Shown here one piece after another: positions 16,639 to 27,038 of a stretch of 64,000 nucleotides of DNA. A program made the position numbers and the translations under genes. The stretch's first letter is position 1. Each line of letters starts with the position of its first letter. The stretch spans positions 124,001-188,000 of the forward strand of contig NZ_JASCTH010000022.1 in assembly GCF_030009775.1 (NCBI RefSeq), read 5' to 3'. The notes beneath the pieces were generated by a model that saw nothing but the letters and a program-made list of their open reading frames with translations, searched no databases and was not told where the DNA came from. Origin of the DNA: Actinoplanes sandaracinus. Lineage in GTDB: Bacteria; Actinomycetota; Actinomycetes; Mycobacteriales; Micromonosporaceae.

Positions 16639-18162
16639 CTACACAGGAGTGACGCCGTGCCGTCGCCGGGAGAAGGAGCGGTCCCGACCGCGCGCGGCGG
16701 AGAATCGCCGCACCAGCTCAACCCGCAGATCGCCCGGCTCGGCCACGGCGTCCACCACGAGTTCGCTGGCCAGGCGCATGATGTCGATGTCGCGCTCGTA
16801 CTCCGCGCGGCGCTCGGCGACGAACGCGGCCCGGTCGTCCGGGTCCTCGATCGCCGCGATCTTGTTGGCATAGACGGCGTTGACCGCCGCCTCGGCGCCC
16901 ATTACCGCGATCTTGGCGGTGGGCAGGGCGATGGTGGCGTCCGGATCGAACCCGGGGCCGGCCATCGCGTAGAGCCCGGCGCCATACGCCTTGCGGACCA
17001 CCACGCAGATCTTCGGCACGGTGGCCTCGGAGATGGCGGTGATCATCTTGGCGCCGTGCCGGATGATGCCCTGCTTCTCCACCGCGGTGCCGACCATGAA
17101 GCCCGGCACATCGGTGAGGAACAGCAGCGGCACGTTGAAGGCGTCGCAGAGTTGCACGAACCGGCTCGCCTTGTCGGCCGAGTCGACGAAGAGCACGCCG
17201 CCCTTGAACATCGAGTTGTTGCCGACCACGCCGACCACCTCGCCGTTCAGGCGGGCGAATCCGACGGTCAGTTCACGAGCCCAGAGCGCCCAGATCTCGA
17301 AGTACGAGTTCTCGTCGACCAGGCCTTTGACGTACCGCCGCATGTCGAAGGCCTGCCGCTCGCTGGCCGGGACCAGGGCGGCGAGGTCGATGCCGGCGGG
17401 GTTGGCGGCGGCGGCCGCCGGCGGCTGCGCGGTCCAGTTGGAGGGGAGGTACGACAGGTAGGTGCGGACCACGTCGAGCGCCTCACGCTCGGTCTTGCAG
17501 AGGAAGTGCCCGACGCCGGACTCGGTGCAGTGCACCCGGGCGCCGCCCATCGCCTCCAGCGTGGTCTTCTCACCGGTGACCATCTCGACCATCCGGTCGG
17601 ATCCCAGGTACATGCTCGCGTTGCCGTCGACCATGGCCACCACGTCGCAGAACGCCGGAATGTACGCCCCACCGGCCGCCGACGGGCCGAACAGCGCGCA
17701 GACCTGCGGGATCGCCCCCGAAGCCTTGACCTGGGTGTGGAAGATCTTCCCGGCGCCGCGGCGGCCGGGGAAGAGGTCGACCTGATCGGTGATCCGGGCG
17801 CCGGCCGAGTCGACGAGGTAGACCATCGGCACGCCGCGCTCGTAGGCCCGCTCGATGATCCGGATGATCTTCTCGACCGTGCGGGCGCCCCAGGAGCCGG
17901 CCTTGACCGTGGAGTCGTTCGCCATCAGGCAGACGTCCCGGCCGTCGATCCGGGCAGCTCCGGTGATCACACCATCCGCGGGCAGTCCGTCAGCGAGACT
18001 GTTGGCGAAGAGGCCGTCCTCGACGAACGAGTCCTCGTCGACCAGGAGCGCGATCCGCTCGCGGGCGAAGAGTTTGCCCTTGGCGGCGTTGGCGGCGTGG
18101 TAACGCTCCGCACCGCCGGCCAGTACACGCTTACGCGCTCCGGCCAGAGCCTCCCCGTCCAT
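16639..18162 (-). CDS. Acyl-CoA carboxylase carboxyltransferase (AccD1/MccB-like)
   Basis: 507 residues, both crotonase-fold carboxyltransferase domains. N half: SAGARI, FGPSAAGGAYIPAFCD; C half: GGVLFVDSADKASRFV, PGFMVG, KAYGAGLYAMAGPGFDPD. It transfers carboxylate from biotin to an acyl-CoA; location with HMG-CoA lyase, biotin carboxylase and acyl-CoA dehydrogenase genes points to 3-methylcrotonyl-CoA in leucine breakdown. ATG 18162 is preceded by GGAGG; an upstream in-frame ATG (18213) overlaps a palindromic operator. The matching biotin carboxylase lies 4 kb upstream on the same strand, beyond the chaplin gene. Confidence 0.9.
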   Translation of the reverse strand: MDGEALAGARKRVLAGGAERYHAANAAKGKLFARERIALLVDEDSFVEDGLFANSLADGLPADGVITGAARIDGRDVCLMANDSTVKAGSWGARTVEKIIRIIERAYERGVPMVYLVDSAGARITDQVDLFPGRRGAGKIFHTQVKASGAIPQVCALFGPSAAGGAYIPAFCDVVAMVDGNASMYLGSDRMVEMVTGEKTTLEAMGGARVHCTESGVGHFLCKTEREALDVVRTYLSYLPSNWTAQPPAAAAANPAGIDLAALVPASERQAFDMRRYVKGLVDENSYFEIWALWARELTVGFARLNGEVVGVVGNNSMFKGGVLFVDSADKASRFVQLCDAFNVPLLFLTDVPGFMVGTAVEKQGIIRHGAKMITAISEATVPKICVVVRKAYGAGLYAMAGPGFDPDATIALPTAKIAVMGAEAAVNAVYANKIAAIEDPDDRAAFVAERRAEYERDIDIMRLASELVVDAVAEPGDLRVELVRRFSAARGRDRSFSRRRHGVTPV

Positions 18163-18216
18163 GCCGCCTCCGCAACTGTGCATCGTCGCCCGCATCCGCA
18201 CTGGACGATGCAAGCT

Positions 18217-18228
18217 TAACGAGCGTTA
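18217..18228. promoter_or_regulatory. TetR-type operator TAACG-ag-CGTTA before carboxyltransferase gene
   Basis: Perfect palindrome TAACGAGCGTTA 55 nt upstream of the start at 18162. A near-identical site (TAACGGTCGTTC) lies upstream of the tetR gene at 24199-24210. Two such sites flanking the split catabolic cluster suggest common control by that TetR protein. Confidence 0.6.
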
Positions 18229-18260
18229 GGTTATCTCACTGCGTGGACTGCGGCAATGCC

Positions 18261-18294
18261 GGACGGGAGCCCCCGTTGCGGGGGGCTCCCGTCC
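18261..18294. terminator. Strong 14-bp hairpin between chaplin and carboxyltransferase genes
   Basis: Arms GGACGGGAGCCCCC and GGGGGCTCCCGTCC are perfectly complementary with a 6-nt loop. It lies about 110 nt past the chaplin stop on the minus strand and before the next promoter. A TTTTC run follows only on the plus strand, where no gene precedes it, so on the minus strand it would act without a U-tract. Confidence 0.7.
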
Positions 18295-18405
18295 GTTTTC
18301 ACTGCTACCGGCACTGTGGAGTAGCGCCGGCGGTCATCGGCACCGTCAGGAGCCGACGCGGGTCACGCCCGGGACCGGCGCGACCCGGCCTGTCACCGCG
18401 CCAGA

Positions 18406-19779
18406 TCAGCGCAGGCTGCCGAGCAGGTCCAGACCGCCCAGGCCACCGACGTTGTTGGTCAGGCCGCTGACCGCGGACTTCTCGGCGCTGCGGCCGCCGG
18501 CCTTGTTGCCGTACTTGTCCGGGCTCACGTAGCCGGCGTCGTGCGGGGCCTTGCCCTTGTCGTCCGCGACGACGGGTGCTTCGCCCGCGTTGTCACGGTT
18601 GCCGCCCTTGTCGTAGCCGGCGTTGTCGGGAGCCACGTCGTTGTAGCCGTTGTCGCCACGAACGTCGCCCTTGTCGTAGCCGTCGTTGTCGCCACGGACG
18701 TCACCCTGGGGGTAGCCGTCGTTGTCGCCACGGACGCCGCCGTTGTCGTCCTTGCCGCAGTCGTCCGCGACCGGCTCGTTGTTCCACTCGTCGCAGTCGT
18801 CCTCGCCGAGGACGTAACCGGGCTGGTAGACCGGGACCAGCGGCTTGACCCACTGGTGCGGGCGGGCGTAGCCGCCACCGACGTTGTTGGCGCAGACGCC
18901 GTGTGCGCTGGCGTAGCCGAGCACACCCAGCGAGTTGCCGCACGCGTTGACCGGAACGGTGATCGGCGCCGCGAACTGGGTGCCGTTGAACGTGCCGTAG
19001 TTGCCGAAGCTGGCCTGGTTGGCCGCGGCCGCCGGCCACACCCAGGAGCCCTGCGGGCCGCACGGACCTGACGGAACGTACGCAATGCACGGGCCGCTCT
19101 CGGTGCGCTTGGCAGCCTTGGCGGACTTGCTCTCCAGCGGGTGCGCCGCCTTGCGGGCGAAGCCGCCGCCGACCTGGTTGGCGCAGATGCCGGTGGAGCT
19201 GGCGGAGCCGAGCAGCGCGAGCGAGTTGCCGCACGCGTTGACCGGGATGGTGACCGGCATGGCCACCTGGGTGCCGTTCAGCGTGCCGTAGTTGCCGAAG
19301 CTGACCTGGTCGGTGTTGCCACCGCCGAAGCCGCCGAGGCCACTCCAGCCGTGCTCGGTGGCCTTGGCGCTCTCGACCCGGTTGGCGGAGACGCCGGTGG
19401 CGCTCGCCTTGCCGGCCACCGCCGCGGCGTTGCCGGACACGTTGACCGGAACGGTGACCGGAACCGCGACCTGGGTGCCATTCAGGAAGCCACGGTTCTG
19501 GAACGAGGCCTGGCGGGTCCCGCCGCCGTTACGGCCGCTCTCGACCTGGTTGGCGCCGACGCCGAAGCTCTGTGCCGCGCCCAGGACGCCGGCGGAGTTG
19601 CCGACGACGTTCACCGGCACGGTGACCGGGATGGCCACCTGGGTGCCGTTGAGGGTGCCGAAGTTGCCCGTGGTGACCTGGTCGGTGTCGGCCAGCGCGG
19701 AGGCTGCCGGAGCGAGCAGCAGGGCGCCGGCGGCGAGGACACCGACACTCAGAGTCTTACGAACCCAAGTCTTCTTCAT
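18406..19779 (-). CDS. Secreted protein with four chaplin domains and Asp/Gly-rich repeat tail
   Basis: 457 residues. A Sec signal peptide (about 1-30, ending ASALA) is followed by four chaplin domains at about 38-78, 92-134, 160-202 and 257-299, each with GTxNGTQxAxPxTxPVN. The first two lack cysteines; the third and fourth carry the pair (C183/C199, C280/C296) that forms the intradomain disulfide of classical chaplins. Next comes a repetitive GDNDGY-DKGDVR-like tail (about 342-395), very acidic, with two extra cysteines before it. No LAxTG sortase signal or C-terminal anchor is present. Chaplins are surface-active amyloid coats of aerial hyphae and spores; here a sporangium or hyphal surface role is inferred. 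It interrupts a leucine-catabolism cluster. Confidence 0.9.
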   Translation of the reverse strand: MKKTWVRKTLSVGVLAAGALLLAPAASALADTDQVTTGNFGTLNGTQVAIPVTVPVNVVGNSAGVLGAAQSFGVGANQVESGRNGGGTRQASFQNRGFLNGTQVAVPVTVPVNVSGNAAAVAGKASATGVSANRVESAKATEHGWSGLGGFGGGNTDQVSFGNYGTLNGTQVAMPVTIPVNACGNSLALLGSASSTGICANQVGGGFARKAAHPLESKSAKAAKRTESGPCIAYVPSGPCGPQGSWVWPAAAANQASFGNYGTFNGTQFAAPITVPVNACGNSLGVLGYASAHGVCANNVGGGYARPHQWVKPLVPVYQPGYVLGEDDCDEWNNEPVADDCGKDDNGGVRGDNDGYPQGDVRGDNDGYDKGDVRGDNGYNDVAPDNAGYDKGGNRDNAGEAPVVADDKGKAPHDAGYVSPDKYGNKAGGRSAEKSAVSGLTNNVGGLGGLDLLGSLR

Positions 19780-20044
19780 GAGAAAAGGGATGCCTTTCGC
19801 AAATGGTCAGAAATGATCTACACGCGTATTCAGTTGGTACTTCCGGAGCCCGCTTTCGGGCGCAGCGGTGCCCTGGCGCGATTTATCCGGCCCTGACTCC
19901 GCCTGTCGACGCGCGCCATGGTTGGCGCTTCGGATCGCGGTTCAGTGGTGTTCCCTCGGACGACTCGCCGCCTGTGCGCAAACGGTTGAGGAATCGCGGG
20001 GCATGGACGCTCTACGAAGCGCCGGCGACAGGTGGTGATGACCC

Positions 20045-21064
20045 TCAGTCAGGTGAGACGGTCGGGGCCTCGGCGTCGTTTCGCCGAGCCGCGACACCAG
20101 CCGCGAGCGGAAGCCGGTGGTCGTCCACCGCACCGTTCGCGAGCCGGGCCGGAAGAACGGCCATCGGGCCGGCCTCCGCAGACGCTCCCGGCCCACCGGC
20201 CGGGATACCGCTGACTGCTCCGAGGTTCATGCGCCGCGACACGGGCCCGTCGTCGCCGGGCACGTCGTCACGGGCGGTCTCCGACGCCGGCCGGGCGGCC
20301 GGAATGTGCCGGTGAACCCGGGACCGGGACTGGATCTTGGCTTTGCGGGCCGGCGTCACGCCGGCCCTCGCTGCCACCTTCGCCACCCGAGCGGGCGTGA
20401 CAGCCGGTTCTTCCGGCTGTTCCAGCTCCGTCCCGGCGGGCGTGGTGACATCGTCGGCTACCGGGATCTCGGGTGAGATCTCCGCCGGTAGCTCGAACAC
20501 GGGCTCCGCAACGGTTCCCGCCGACACGGGCAGCGTCCCGTCGTCCGCCGTTCCACCGCTGGCGCGCGGGGAAGGGGTCGCCGTACGCCGCGGCACACCG
20601 GCGGTCTTCGCGTCGATCGCGGAGCCGTCGTGCGCGACCTCGTCGAGCAGAACCTCGTCGAGCATCGCCACCGGCCCGGACAGCACCTGTTCCGGTGCCG
20701 TGAGAATCGACGTCACGGCATGGGGCCGGTGGTTCTTGGGTGTGGACTCCGGCGGCTGGACGGCCGCTTCGAGGAGTTCGGTCTCCGTCGCGAACTGCGG
20801 CACAGGCCCGAGCAGCGAGCCGGACGGCTCGTCACCCTGGTCCGCGGCGTGTGCGGCGGAGCCGGTGAGCAGCCACGCCACCCCGGCCAGCCCACCGATG
20901 ACGAGTGCACGCAGGAGCCACCGGGATCCGGTGTGTCCCGCGCGGCGCTCCGGCCGCCGCTCCGCCCCCTGGCTGTGGGACGGCATGAGCGGGGAGCCGC
21001 CGCGGGTGATCGCCGAGGACCGGCTTGCCGTGCGCTCGTCGCGCTCGACCTCCCGACCCGTCAT
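20045..21064 (-). CDS. Unknown exported, Pro/Ala-rich protein
   Basis: 339 residues, not recognised. A basic N-region and one hydrophobic segment (LLRALVIGGLAGVAWLLTG) ending SAAHA, a plausible signal peptidase site, suggest secretion or a membrane anchor. The remainder is low-complexity, Pro/Ala/Thr/Glu-rich, with a run of VTPARVAK / VTPARKAK repeats near 230-250. No cysteines or catalytic motif are seen. ATG 21064 has GAGGGG. It precedes the chaplin gene by 265 nt on the same strand, so it may be a cell-surface partner. Confidence 0.6.
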   Translation of the reverse strand: MTGREVERDERTASRSSAITRGGSPLMPSHSQGAERRPERRAGHTGSRWLLRALVIGGLAGVAWLLTGSAAHAADQGDEPSGSLLGPVPQFATETELLEAAVQPPESTPKNHRPHAVTSILTAPEQVLSGPVAMLDEVLLDEVAHDGSAIDAKTAGVPRRTATPSPRASGGTADDGTLPVSAGTVAEPVFELPAEISPEIPVADDVTTPAGTELEQPEEPAVTPARVAKVAARAGVTPARKAKIQSRSRVHRHIPAARPASETARDDVPGDDGPVSRRMNLGAVSGIPAGGPGASAEAGPMAVLPARLANGAVDDHRLPLAAGVAARRNDAEAPTVSPD

Positions 21065-21221
21065 GATCTACCCCTCGTCGTCGATCGGTGACCGATTAAA
21101 CCTGTTCGTCAGGAACTTCCAGAACAGGGCGGTATTGGTCACTCGGTATTGGTAACGACGGGGGCGAGCGGGAAGTCACGCGGACAAATCGGAAAACTGA
21201 CCGCGGGGAAAGCGCAGAAAA

Positions 21222-22096
21222 TCACACCAGACGCGTGCGTGGCCCCGCTCGCAGAACACCCGAGGACAAGGTGCGCCCGACCAGACGCTCCGCCAGAGCC
21301 GCCGCTTCCAGCAGACTGTCCAGGTCTATTCCGGTGTCGATGCCCATGTCGTGAAGCATGTGCACCACCTCCTCGGTGGCGACGTTCCCGGAAGCGCCCG
21401 GAGCGTACGGGCAGCCGCCCAGCCCGCCCGCGCTCGCGTCAAACTCGGTGATCCCCAGGTCCAGGGCGGTCAGGATGTTCGCGAGACCCGTACCCCTGGT
21501 GTCGTGGAAGTGCAGCAGGTCGGGGCGGACCGCGGAGAGAAGGTCACGGACCCGCCGCGGAGTCGCCATGCCGGTCGTGTCGCCGAAGGCGATGCGGTCC
21601 GCACCGTCGGCGCGGACCCGGGCCACGATGCCCGCCACCCGGTCCGGGTCGATGTCGCCCTCGAACGGGCAGCCGAAACTCGTCGCGACGATCACTTCGA
21701 GCGTCGCGCCGGCCTCGTGCACCAGCGGGATCAGCTGCGCGATGTCGTCCAGCGAGTCCTCGGTGGACCGGTTCAGATTGCGGCGGTTGTGGGTGTCGCT
21801 CGCCGACACCACCACCTCTATCTCCCGGAAACCGGCGGCGAGCGCACGGTGGGCGCCGCGGGTGTTCGGGATCAGCGCGGAATATCGCACGTCCGGGTTG
21901 TGCCAGGCCTTCGCCCAGACCTCGTCGGCGTCGGCCATCTGCGGGATGGCCTTCGGGTGGACGAACGAGACCGCCTCGATCCGGCGCACACCGGTCCGGC
22001 TCAGCGCGTCGAGCAACTCGACCTTGGCGGCGGCGGGAATGGGGTCCTCGTTCTGCAGACCGTCGCGCGGAGCGACCTCACGGATGGAGACCATGG

Positions 22097-22100
<4 letters not shown>
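21222..22100 (-). CDS. Hydroxymethylglutaryl-CoA lyase
   Basis: 292 residues, HMGL-like TIM barrel that splits HMG-CoA into acetyl-CoA and acetoacetate, the last step of leucine degradation. Visible: APRDGLQNE near the N-terminus (catalytic Arg and metal Asp), FGDTTGMATP, HFHDTRGTGLAN (metal-binding HxH) and GGLGGCPYAPGASGN with the catalytic cysteine. GTG 22100 overlaps the TGA of the biotin carboxylase gene by 4 nt and has GGAAGG 6 nt upstream, so it is preferred to ATG 22094. Confidence 0.93.
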
Positions 22101-23425
<1,325 letters not shown>

Positions 23426-23476
23426 GAGCCCTCTCTCCGTGGGTTCAGACTGCCTTGTGGGCGCTTATCCCTATGT

Positions 23477-23498
23477 AGATTTATGCCTTTTTAAATCT
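23477..23498. promoter_or_regulatory. AT-rich inverted repeat before biotin carboxylase gene
   Basis: Arms AGATTTA and TAAATCT around an 8-nt T-rich centre, in an AT-rich patch (about 23470-23505) unusual for this genome, 52 nt upstream of the start at 23425. It may be a promoter/operator or the end of the tetR transcript. Confidence 0.35.
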
Positions 23499-23559
23499 TT
23501 ATCAGCCGACCAGCTTTCCGGACGGCTTTCTCGGTGACTCGTTCTGGCCGACCGGTTTC

Positions 23560-24165
23560 TCAGTGGCCGATCAGCGCGTGGACCGTCGCGTCGCGCAGCA
23601 GGGCGGCACGGCGCACTCGATCGACCTCGCCGCCCAGGAACGGTGTCGAGTTCATCAGGCCGAACGCCGCGTGCGCGAGCACCCGGGCCTCGGGGGCGGG
23701 CAGTTCGGGGCGAACCCGGGACAGCACGGCCACCCACTCCTCGACATAGAGCCGCTGGAGCCGGCGGATCTGGCGGCGCGGGTCCTCCGGCAGACGGTCC
23801 AGCTCGTGCAGGTGCAGGGCGATCACCGCGGGGTTGGCCAGCGCGAACTCGACGTGGAAGTCGATCAGATCGGCGAGCGCGGCCTTCGCGTCCTCCGGAT
23901 GCCGGGCGACACGCTTCTTACCGCCCTCCAGCAGACTCTCGCTCACCGGGATGAGCGCGGCGACCAGCATCGCCTCCTTGCCGGCGAAATGGTGGTACAG
24001 CGCCGGACCGGTGACGCCGGCTGCCGAGCCGATGTCGTCCATCGACACACCGTGATAGCCGCGGGACGCGAACAGGCCCACCGCGATTTCCAGAATCTCG
24101 TCGCGGCGGGACCGCCGCCTCGGCGCCGGCGGGGTGGTCCGATGCCGCTGATCTACCGTCGTCAC
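23560..24165 (-). CDS. TetR-family transcriptional regulator
   Basis: 201 residues. N-terminal helix-turn-helix at about 30-65: ILEIAVGLFASRGYHGVSMDDIGSAAGV (here in two parts) followed by GPALYHHFAGKEAM. The C-terminal ligand domain (DLIDFHVEFALANPAVIALHLHELD) resembles the acyl-CoA-catabolism TetR group with TetR_C_33-like fold. GTG 24165 is preferred to ATG 24189, because TACAGT lies 6 nt before it and would overlap the upstream start. First gene of tetR-biotin carboxylase-HMG-CoA lyase; probably a repressor relieved by an acyl-CoA. Confidence 0.88.
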   Translation of the reverse strand: MTTVDQRHRTTPPAPRRRSRRDEILEIAVGLFASRGYHGVSMDDIGSAAGVTGPALYHHFAGKEAMLVAALIPVSESLLEGGKKRVARHPEDAKAALADLIDFHVEFALANPAVIALHLHELDRLPEDPRRQIRRLQRLYVEEWVAVLSRVRPELPAPEARVLAHAAFGLMNSTPFLGGEVDRVRRAALLRDATVHALIGH

Positions 24166-24177
24166 CTCGCAACTGTA
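24166..24177 (-). promoter_or_regulatory. Candidate leaderless promoter of tetR (TACAGT)
   Basis: TACAGT on the minus strand at 24177-24172, 6 nt before GTG 24165. The TAACGGTCGTTC operator lies about 20 nt further upstream, well placed for autorepression. Confidence 0.4.
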
Positions 24178-24197
24178 ACCCGATGTCAAGCCTTCAC

Positions 24198-27038
24198 TTA
24201 ACGGTCGTTCAGCCGATTCACGGCCTCCAGGGCCGCGTCGTAGAGGTCGACGGCGAGTTCCCGGGTGGGCGCGTCCGGACGCATCCGCTTCAGCAGCGCG
24301 CCCAGGATCCGCTCCGCCTCGTGGGCCGAGCCGGACCGCAGCAACGCCTCAGCGAGCATGCCCTCCACCCGGTCGGCGTCGTCCGCCGCGCCGATGCCGC
24401 GCAGCCGCTCCGGAGCGTCCCGCAGGTGCGGCAGCGCCTCCGCATAGCGGCCGCGTCGCATCAGCAGGTTCCCGACCTCGAAGGCGAATATCGACCTGCC
24501 CCAGAGCACCCCGGGCTGAGTGGCCAGCTCAGCAGGCAGTTCCTCATATCGGCGGGTGGCCAACCGGATGACCTCTTCGGCCTCGGCGACCTCGTCGGCG
24601 AAGTTCAGCGCCATCAGGCGGCGGCGCAGCACGCGCAGCTCGGCGGCCAGATCGCCGGCCTCGTGCAACGACTCGGCGGCTGCCCGGAAGGTCAGCGCCG
24701 CCTCACTGTCACGGTCCATGTCATAGAGGAGCTGACCGGCCTGCTCGCCGACTTGGCCCCGCCCGGCCGGATTGCCCTCCAACCACTCGATCAGGTGCCG
24801 GTAGATGCTCAGTGCCCGATCGGTGTCGCCCAGATCACGGTAGACCGTGGCGAGCAGCAACCGAGTGTCGCCGGCCGGCTCTTCGAAGCCCAGCCGGTCG
24901 AACCCGAGCAGCGCCTCCTCACCCACCTCGGCCGCCTCCGCCGGGCGGCCCGCGTGGTGATAGGCCTGCGCCAGCTCGTGCCGGGCGAACAGACCGGCCC
25001 GATCCGAGCCCTCACCCGCGGCGCCCTCGGCACAGAGCGCGATCGCCTCGACGAAGTCGTCGATCGCCTCCTCCGCCCGGTCCAGTCGCACCAGCGCACG
25101 GCCACGGTGGATCCGGGCGGCCAGCGCCGGAGCCGGCAGGCCCGCCGCCAAGGTTTCGGTCAGCGCCTCCACGGCCTGCTCGGGATCATCGGTGAGCTGG
25201 CCGAAGACCATCGCCGCCTCGGCGCTCTGCCCGGCCGGCCCGTGCTCCCGATAGAAGTCCCAGGCGGCCCGGGCCGCCGCGACGGCCTCCTCGTGCTGGT
25301 GCGCCGCCTCGCGGTTCTGCGCACGGACCAACGCGTGATAGGCCAGTTGCCGCTGGTCGCCGGCCTCCTCCGCACACCGGTCCGAGCGGTCGCCGGCCTC
25401 GTTGGCGTCGCCGGGACGGTCCAGCAACCGCAACATCTGGGACACCCGCATCCACGCGGCGGCCCGGATCGCCGGATCGCCGTGCTCGTCCTGGTAATCC
25501 GCGTTCGACTGGACGATGGCCAGCAGTTCCTCGCTCGGGCCCTCGGACTGAGCCCGCTCCAGGGCGACGCGGGCACGCAACATGTTCGCCTCACCCACCT
25601 CACCGGCACGGGTGAAGAGATCCACCCCCCGGTCCCAGGCGGCCACCGTCTCCTCATGCGCGTCGGCCGGCAGCAGGAAACCACGCAGCGCCCACAGCCG
25701 GGCGGCGAGCGCCGGCTCCTCGGGCACCTCGAAACGCGCGTCGAAAGCCTCCATCACGGTACGAGCGGCATCCTCCCGGGATCCCTTCGAGTACTGCTCG
25801 GCGAGCTCGATCAGATCGGCGGCGGTCGCCGAGGACGGCACCTCGATCGGCGGTTCCGGCTCCACCACCGGGACGGGCCTCCCGGTGACCGCTCCCGCCT
25901 GCTCGGTGCCCGCTCCCGCCGTGACCGGGACGCGCCTCGCGGTGGCCGAGAGCGGCACCTTGACGCCGTAGGGCTCGGCCGTCATCACGCCGGTGATCAC
26001 GGTGCTCTGATGATCGGTGCCGTTGCGGGCGTCGAAACGGGCGGCCAACCCGGTGGCGAAGGTGGTCAGCTCCTCGGCCAGGGCTGCGGCGGTGATGTCG
26101 TCGCGGCCGCCGCGGCGGATCAGGGTGTCACCGTGCCCGAGCTCCGTGAGCCGACGCAGCAGCAGGACCGAGCCCGCGGCGAAGTTCATCGCGGCGGCCG
26201 GTGAGGGCGCCCGCTCCAGCCAGTCGATGTGGCGCTGAAGGATCTCCAGACCACGATGCTCGTTGCCGGTCCGGGCACAGAACTGGATGTGCTCTGAGAT
26301 CTCCCACAGATCGGCCAGGTTGTTGCGCATGACCAGATAGGACCGGCGGTGCGCGTCCGCCGCCTCTCGCAGGCGGCCCGTCTTCAGATAGACCACCATC
26401 AGCTCGCCGAGAATGCTCTGCGGCTGCTCGTTGCAGGACAGGTCACCGGCGAGCACCGGTGCGGCCAGTTCGGCGGCCTCCTCGAAGCGCTCCGCACGGG
26501 CGAGGTGGTTCACCAGGGTGGTCGGGTCACAGCCGGAACAGTCGGAGAGCCGGTTGCGGGGCTCGGCCTGCCACCGCCTGAACCACTCCGCCGCCTCCTC
26601 GGTCTGCCCGACATGCTCGGCGACCAGGTATCGGTGCTTGTAGACCGGCTGCATGCCGTGACCGCTCTCCCTGTACCGCCGCTCCATGTCGTCGAGCACG
26701 GCATAGGTGCGGCCCAGCGGCACCTCGGGAAACTTGGTCATCGAACTGACCATGTTCTTGAACAGCCACAACAGGTTGTGCATCCAGCGTTCGTGGTACG
26801 GGCTGGGGTTGCGGTCGAAATCGGCCACGCACCATGAGAAGGACGGGAACGCCTTCACCTGCTCGCCGCCGTAGATGTAGGCGGTGGTCGCGAACAGCCG
26901 GGCCGAGAACTTGAGCGCGGGGTCGTCGGTCGCGTCCACGTGCCGGAGCACCTGGTCGACCAGGGCGATCTGGGTGGCGCCGTACGGCATCTCCTGCGCC
27001 TCGCCGAGCAACTGCCAGAGCTCGTCAGCGGTCTTCAT
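24198..27038 (-). CDS. Large TPR-repeat protein paired with Hsp90-like ATPase
   Basis: 946 residues, helical throughout, with many degenerate tetratricopeptide units (EAAELAAPVLAGDL, REAADAHRRSYLV, EAVAAARAAWDFYREHG, AIDDFVEAIALCAEG, EAAEVGEEALLGFDRLG, EALPHLRDAPERLR). A Pro/Val-rich gap near 340-400 separates N- and C-terminal repeat blocks. No membrane segment, kinase, NB-ARC or CHAT motif seen. Its ATG overlaps the Hsp90-type gene by 4 nt, so the two are co-translated. TPR domains are classical Hsp90 co-chaperone modules in eukaryotes; a client-recruiting role is inferred only. The function of this bacterial pair is unknown to me. Confidence 0.8.
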   Translation of the reverse strand: MKTADELWQLLGEAQEMPYGATQIALVDQVLRHVDATDDPALKFSARLFATTAYIYGGEQVKAFPSFSWCVADFDRNPSPYHERWMHNLLWLFKNMVSSMTKFPEVPLGRTYAVLDDMERRYRESGHGMQPVYKHRYLVAEHVGQTEEAAEWFRRWQAEPRNRLSDCSGCDPTTLVNHLARAERFEEAAELAAPVLAGDLSCNEQPQSILGELMVVYLKTGRLREAADAHRRSYLVMRNNLADLWEISEHIQFCARTGNEHRGLEILQRHIDWLERAPSPAAAMNFAAGSVLLLRRLTELGHGDTLIRRGGRDDITAAALAEELTTFATGLAARFDARNGTDHQSTVITGVMTAEPYGVKVPLSATARRVPVTAGAGTEQAGAVTGRPVPVVEPEPPIEVPSSATAADLIELAEQYSKGSREDAARTVMEAFDARFEVPEEPALAARLWALRGFLLPADAHEETVAAWDRGVDLFTRAGEVGEANMLRARVALERAQSEGPSEELLAIVQSNADYQDEHGDPAIRAAAWMRVSQMLRLLDRPGDANEAGDRSDRCAEEAGDQRQLAYHALVRAQNREAAHQHEEAVAAARAAWDFYREHGPAGQSAEAAMVFGQLTDDPEQAVEALTETLAAGLPAPALAARIHRGRALVRLDRAEEAIDDFVEAIALCAEGAAGEGSDRAGLFARHELAQAYHHAGRPAEAAEVGEEALLGFDRLGFEEPAGDTRLLLATVYRDLGDTDRALSIYRHLIEWLEGNPAGRGQVGEQAGQLLYDMDRDSEAALTFRAAAESLHEAGDLAAELRVLRRRLMALNFADEVAEAEEVIRLATRRYEELPAELATQPGVLWGRSIFAFEVGNLLMRRGRYAEALPHLRDAPERLRGIGAADDADRVEGMLAEALLRSGSAHEAERILGALLKRMRPDAPTRELAVDLYDAALEAVNRLNDR
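24199..24210. promoter_or_regulatory. TetR-type operator TAACG-gt-CGTTc upstream of tetR
   Basis: Imperfect palindrome overlapping the stop codon of the TPR gene, 34-45 nt before the tetR start. Matches the 18217 site in 10 of 12 positions counting the two central bases as free. Confidence 0.55.

Noticed and set aside
16540..18219. 559-codon plus-strand frame opposite the carboxyltransferase.
   Set aside because: Antisense shadow with no recognisable domain.
24183..26204. 673-codon plus-strand frame opposite the TPR gene.
   Set aside because: Typical high-GC antisense shadow: no start signal and Arg/Gln/His/Gly-rich composition, while the minus strand encodes coherent TPR repeats.
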